From contig DASPLL010000020.1 in assembly GCA_035627615.1 (NCBI GenBank), forward strand, positions 1 through 64,000: a stretch of 64,000 nucleotides of DNA, read 5' to 3'. Shown one piece after another: positions 61,084-64,000 of the stretch; position 1 is the stretch's first letter, and each line of letters starts with the position of its first letter. The notes below the pieces were generated by a model. The model worked only from the letters and a program-made list of their open reading frames with translations. It ran no database searches and had not been told where the DNA came from. A program made the translations under genes and the position numbers. Source of the stretch: BRH-c25 sp035627615 (GTDB lineage: Bacteria > Bacillota > Clostridia > Lutisporales > Lutisporaceae).

Positions 61084-61344
61084 TTTGGTTTTGCGGATGT
61101 GAGTTTATAGATGCAGCCCGTTACATAAGGCCTTTCCCTGCTGGGTTACATACTTTGAATCAAGGGCTTTGAATTATAAGCTTGCTTCTCCAGTATTTGC
61201 TTAAAAATATCCTGGAAAGTTTGACCACTACAATTACCTTTATTATCGCCTTTATTACCGCCACTGCCAGAATGCCCTAATGAGGATGAATTTGTTGGGG
61301 TAAGTGCTGGTATTAAATTAATTTTTATTTGTACATATATAGGA
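61084..61344. other. Probable decayed sequence upstream of the AraC-like remnant
   Basis: The minus strand has a frame ending at 61146 whose last part reads SGSGGNKGDNKGNCSGQTFQDIFKQILEKQ. It has no clear start or ribosome binding site, and I recognise no family. It may be the tail of a lost surface or lytic enzyme gene. Upstream in frame with the AraC remnant the sequence is open for about 25 codons but lacks the first helix-turn-helix. Confidence 0.35.
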
Positions 61345-61821
61345 ATGCCGGTAATGGAATATGTAAGGCGCAGGCGCATGGCTTTTGCTGCCTCAGAGCT
61401 TTCCAGAGACAGACGTATTATAGATATAGCATTGGATTATGGTTTTGATACTCATAATGGCTTTTCTAAGGCTTTTCGAAGAGAATACGGTATTTGTTTT
61501 CCGCATGACGTAGAAACAGGTAAATTCACTTATGCCATCGGTGTAAAAGTTGATAATTACGATAATGCATCGGAGGATATGTTCAAGGGCGAAGTGCCTG
61601 AAGCTACTTACGCCGTATTCACTACACCGCCGGCCGATTATGCGGAAAATGGCTTTGTCAAGGCAATAGAAGGAACATGGAAGTATATTTTTGAAAGATG
61701 GTTTCCTAATTCGGGATATGAGTTTGCGTCGGAAAAAGTGGATTTTGAGTTCTACGATGAGAGATGCCACGGCGATAAAGGTGTTGTAATGGATATTTAT
61801 ATACCAATAATCAAAAAATAG
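61345..61821 (+). pseudogene. Truncated AraC/GyrI-like regulator
   Basis: About 158 residues. The frame begins in the middle of an AraC DNA-binding domain: GMPVMEYVRRRRMAFAASEL, then RRIIDIALDYGFDTHNGFSKAFRREYG, the second helix-turn-helix. It jumps at ICFPHDVETGK into the C-terminal half of a GyrI-like/AraE_binding effector domain (EATYAVFTTPPADYAENGF, WKYIFERWFPNSGYEFA, YIPIIKK). The first helix-turn-helix and roughly half of the effector domain are missing. It is likely non-functional and ends a decayed stretch that also contains the interrupted serine hydrolase. Confidence 0.72.
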
Positions 61822-62213
61822 AAATACGATATTACAAAGTTTTCTGCTTCTAGTACCGATTTGCACTATAGAAAAGTAATCTAAAGATTAGGGCAAATTT
61901 ATCTTAATTTAGATATTCTACGGTTAGCGTTTCAGTATGCCCTGGGTGGATAAGCTATTTCTATGAGGATCTTTATTGTGATAGAATTAGTTAATTGCTA
62001 TAATAAAATAAACATATATTTACTGACTACCGCCTACATATTATTATGAATGGTCATGCTATACCAATTATACAGGTGTCTATAGGTATTAAATGCATAA
62101 AGGAATAGTTGGGGGATGATTTGGCACATATTTCGGAACAGGTGTTTTTACGGGAATTATCGATTGCCCAAGATATATGAAGACAAACATTTTATATAAA
62201 AAGGGGGGATCAC
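61822..62213. other. Intergenic region before the second sigma-54 activator
   Basis: No convincing gene is present. The activator has a strong ribosome binding site (AAGGGGGGA, 62201-62209). A GGCAC near 62123 lacks a matching -12 block. The segment is A/T-rich. Confidence 0.5.
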
Positions 62214-63578
62214 ATGTTAAGACTTTATATAGAGAAGATCCTAAAAATATATAATCTGATTGATGATGTATGCATAGTGGATAAAAATGGAATCATACAG
62301 TATGCCGAAGCTTTTGTAGCCGGAGCTTATAGTTATGATTCGAAAGAACTAGTAGGCAAACATATATTTGAGGTGTATACAACATCTAATGAAAAAACAA
62401 GCAACTTATATGAAGTCTTAAAAACAGGAAAGCCGATATTTAATAGAATTGCTACATGGAAAACCTATAGAGGAGATACAAGATGCGGTTCTGTTGATAC
62501 TTTGCCCATAATGAAAGGACACGAGATTGTCGGTGCAGTTGAAATTGCGAGATTTGTTGGAGATAAAATCGAAAAACAGAAAATTGTTCTTGATGCTAAA
62601 GATAATGCAATTGAAAATAAAGCTTCAAGGTATTATACACTAGATGATATAGTAACAGATGACATAGAAATGATTGACATAAAAAACAAAATCAGGAGAA
62701 TAGCACGAAATAATTCAGCCGTTATGATATATGGAAAGACCGGAACGGGGAAAGAACTGGTGGCTCAAGCTATACATACCTGCGGAACTAGAGAGGGAGA
62801 TCCTTTTATATCTCAGAACTGTGCGGCTATACCTGCTTCATTATTGGAAGCTATATTATTCGGGACGGAAAAAGGGAGTTATACGGGTGCAGAGAATAGA
62901 AAAGGTCTGTTTGAACTGGCACAGGGCGGAACATTGTTTCTGGATGAGATAAATTCTATGGAAATCGGTGTACAGGCCAAAATACTTAAGGCGGTTGAAG
63001 AGAAAAAGATAATGAGGATTGGCGGGCAGCAGACGATTAGTGTCAATACTAGAATAATAACAGGATTAAATGAGGATCCCATTATCGCTATGAGGGAAAA
63101 AAGACTGCGTGAGGATCTGTTCTATCGCTTATGCACTGTTCAGATAAATCTTCCTGAATTGAATGATAGAAAAGGAGATATCAAAGTACTGGTTGATTAT
63201 TTTGTAAAAGAATATAATGAATCTATGAATATGAATATAAAAGGAATAAGTAAAGACGTCGAAAGAATATTCATGAATTATAAATGGCCTGGAAATGTCA
63301 GAGAACTCAGAAATGTGATTGAAGGTGCGTTTAATATTACAACAAATAACTATATTGAGGAATGTGACTTGCCGGAGTATTTATTATTATCTGGTAAAGC
63401 AGAATATATGAATATGGAGTTGGAAATAAAAGCACTTAAAGATATGTTGGAGAATTATGAAAAATCAGTGGTTTTGGAGGCGATAAGAATTACAAAAAAT
63501 AAAATTAAAGCGGCGGAATTATTGGGCATGTCTAAACAATCACTCAATTACAGATTGGAAAAATACAAAATCAAGTAA
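62214..63578 (+). CDS. Sigma-54-dependent activator with PAS sensor (RocR-like)
   Basis: A 454-residue enhancer-binding protein. An N-terminal PAS domain (about 1-125; DDVCIVDKNGIIQYAE, GKHIFEVYTTSNE) precedes the AAA+ domain: Walker A GKTGTGKE, the sigma-54 loop as GSYTGA rather than GAFTGA, Walker B GTLFLDEIN and WPGNVRELRNV. A C-terminal Fis-type HTH follows (IKAAELLGMSKQSLNYRLEKY). The PAS-AAA-Fis order and ENRKGLFELA recall RocR/BkdR-type regulators. A -24/-12 promoter 306 bp downstream points to the next gene as its target. The altered GAFTGA (Ser and Tyr) still keeps Thr and Gly. Confidence 0.88.
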   Translation: MLRLYIEKILKIYNLIDDVCIVDKNGIIQYAEAFVAGAYSYDSKELVGKHIFEVYTTSNEKTSNLYEVLKTGKPIFNRIATWKTYRGDTRCGSVDTLPIMKGHEIVGAVEIARFVGDKIEKQKIVLDAKDNAIENKASRYYTLDDIVTDDIEMIDIKNKIRRIARNNSAVMIYGKTGTGKELVAQAIHTCGTREGDPFISQNCAAIPASLLEAILFGTEKGSYTGAENRKGLFELAQGGTLFLDEINSMEIGVQAKILKAVEEKKIMRIGGQQTISVNTRIITGLNEDPIIAMREKRLREDLFYRLCTVQINLPELNDRKGDIKVLVDYFVKEYNESMNMNIKGISKDVERIFMNYKWPGNVRELRNVIEGAFNITTNNYIEECDLPEYLLLSGKAEYMNMELEIKALKDMLENYEKSVVLEAIRITKNKIKAAELLGMSKQSLNYRLEKYKIK

Positions 63579-63644
63579 GGGTACTATGCTTATTTACATA
63601 AACAGATAATACACAGAAATGAGGGATTCGACAATTCGGGTACA

Positions 63645-63701
63645 ATGGATGTGGAAAATCAAAACGGTGATTTTAATATAGTAAAAAAACTTTTTACATA
63701 A
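63645..63701 (+). pseudogene. Fragment resembling the C-terminal strand of a DUF4097 repeat protein
   Basis: The 18-codon frame MDVENQNGDFNIVKKLFT matches the pattern of the repeats in the 54.8-kb protein (TVENKNGEIEA, SNGDINID). It may be a stray remnant; it is too short to be certain. Confidence 0.3.
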
Positions 63702-63727
63702 CGATAAAAAGTTTTTTTACTTTTTTT
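63679..63727 (+). terminator. Terminator after the second sigma-54 activator
   Basis: AAAAAACTTTTTA pairs with TAAAAAGTTTTTT around CATAACGA and is followed by further T-rich sequence. Confidence 0.8.
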
Positions 63728-63883
63728 ATTGCGGTCAGGGAAGTATAGTTATCCTTTGAGTGTCACTTCCTTTAATGAATTCTGTGGAAAGTTACCTTGG
63801 CTGCTGAACTGCTTTAATTGAAGCCTGCTAAACAAGTATCTGCAAGGTAGACGGATCAGGCAGTTTTTTAGCAATGAGTGAAA

Positions 63884-63899
63884 TGGCATGATATTTGCA
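63884..63899 (+). promoter_or_regulatory. Sigma-54 (-24/-12) promoter for the gene beyond the window
   Basis: TGGCATGATATTTGCA matches TGGCAYG-N4-TTGCW in full and at correct spacing. Transcription would start near 63911, about 85 bp before the ribosome binding site at the window end. Confidence 0.88.
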
Positions 63900-64000
63900 C
63901 TGTATTTTTTTATCTATCTAAAGTGTTCATATAAAAATGTGGAAATATGATAAGGTAATACAATCGAACATTTTGATAAGAAAAAGATATTATGGGGAGG

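Larger units (their letters stand above)
63579..64000. other. Intergenic region downstream of the sigma-54 activator; next gene starts beyond the window
   Basis: It contains a short frame (63645-63701) resembling a DUF4097 tail (VENQNGDFNI), a terminator at 63679-63727, a sigma-54 promoter at 63884 and a purine-rich GGGGAGG at 63994-64000. The last is the likely ribosome binding site for a gene whose start codon is outside the window. Confidence 0.55.

Noticed and set aside
62123..62140. Possible sigma-54 promoter before the second activator (TGGCAC near 62122)
   Set aside because: The -24 half is good but the -12 half at the needed spacing reads TCGGA, without the essential GC.

Overview
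The window looks like chromosome of an anaerobic, moderately low-GC Clostridia (Firmicutes), probably of the Ruminiclostridium/Acetivibrio type. The evidence is GGAGG-type ribosome binding sites, frequent TTG/GTG starts, a tRNA-Trp-responsive T-box, ABC-F proteins, sigma-54 activators and two UGA-decoded selenoproteins. No rRNA, CRISPR array, phage or intact insertion sequence was seen. The organism assignment is inference from gene content only.

Layout. 0.1-2.1 kb: a phosphotriesterase-like hydrolase, a glutaredoxin-like selenoprotein whose UGA is normally read as a stop, a small membrane protein, and a candidate structured RNA with two CAAGGATG hairpin loops. 2.1-7.3 kb (minus): gamma-glutamyltranspeptidase, a cyclic-nucleotide-domain/DUF2225 protein and a GH3 beta-glucosidase. 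7.7-17.5 kb: a complete galactose module, mglBAC-galK-galE-galT-galM plus a LacI-type regulator. 17.7-22.3 kb: YczE-like and MenA-like membrane proteins and a 7TM CheA-like kinase. 22.5-25.2 kb (minus): a tryptophan transporter under a Trp T-box, and an ABC-F ATPase. 25.5-37.7 kb: VanY peptidase; an AraC/glycosidase/paired-nitrilase operon in which one nitrilase has lost its whole triad; SpeD; a phosphoesterase; hypotheticals; MFS and ion transporters. 38.2-43.0 kb: livJHMGF amino-acid ABC operon. 43.2-51.2 kb: an orphan BrxD-like ATPase, an ARE-type ABC-F with an attenuator leader, NhaC and AEC transporters, a CheY-like regulator and an M1 peptidase. 51.2-54.6 kb (minus): L-cysteine desulfidase with a -24/-12 promoter, and the sigma-54 activator that probably drives it, with three palindromic sites, two of them inside the activator gene's own 3' end. 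54.8-59.4 kb: a repeat-rich DUF4097 protein, HAD phosphatase, ECF sigma/anti-sigma pair, B-box protein, a second selenoprotein (CC/Se type) and tRNA-Arg. 59.8-64 kb: a decayed zone (nonsense-interrupted serine hydrolase, truncated AraC-GyrI gene) and a second sigma-54 activator followed by a -24/-12 promoter for a gene beginning just past the window.

The least explained structure is a dispersed family of inverted elements built from perfectly phased 7-bp units (consensus about GNTNCGN). They sit at 3' ends of genes at 17.5, 22.3, 23.5, 27.0, 35.5 and 43.0 kb. Five of the six share an internal GGTATTCC core, and each locus uses its own version of the heptad. Start sites were moved to the codon with the best-spaced ribosome binding site where that differed from the longest open frame.
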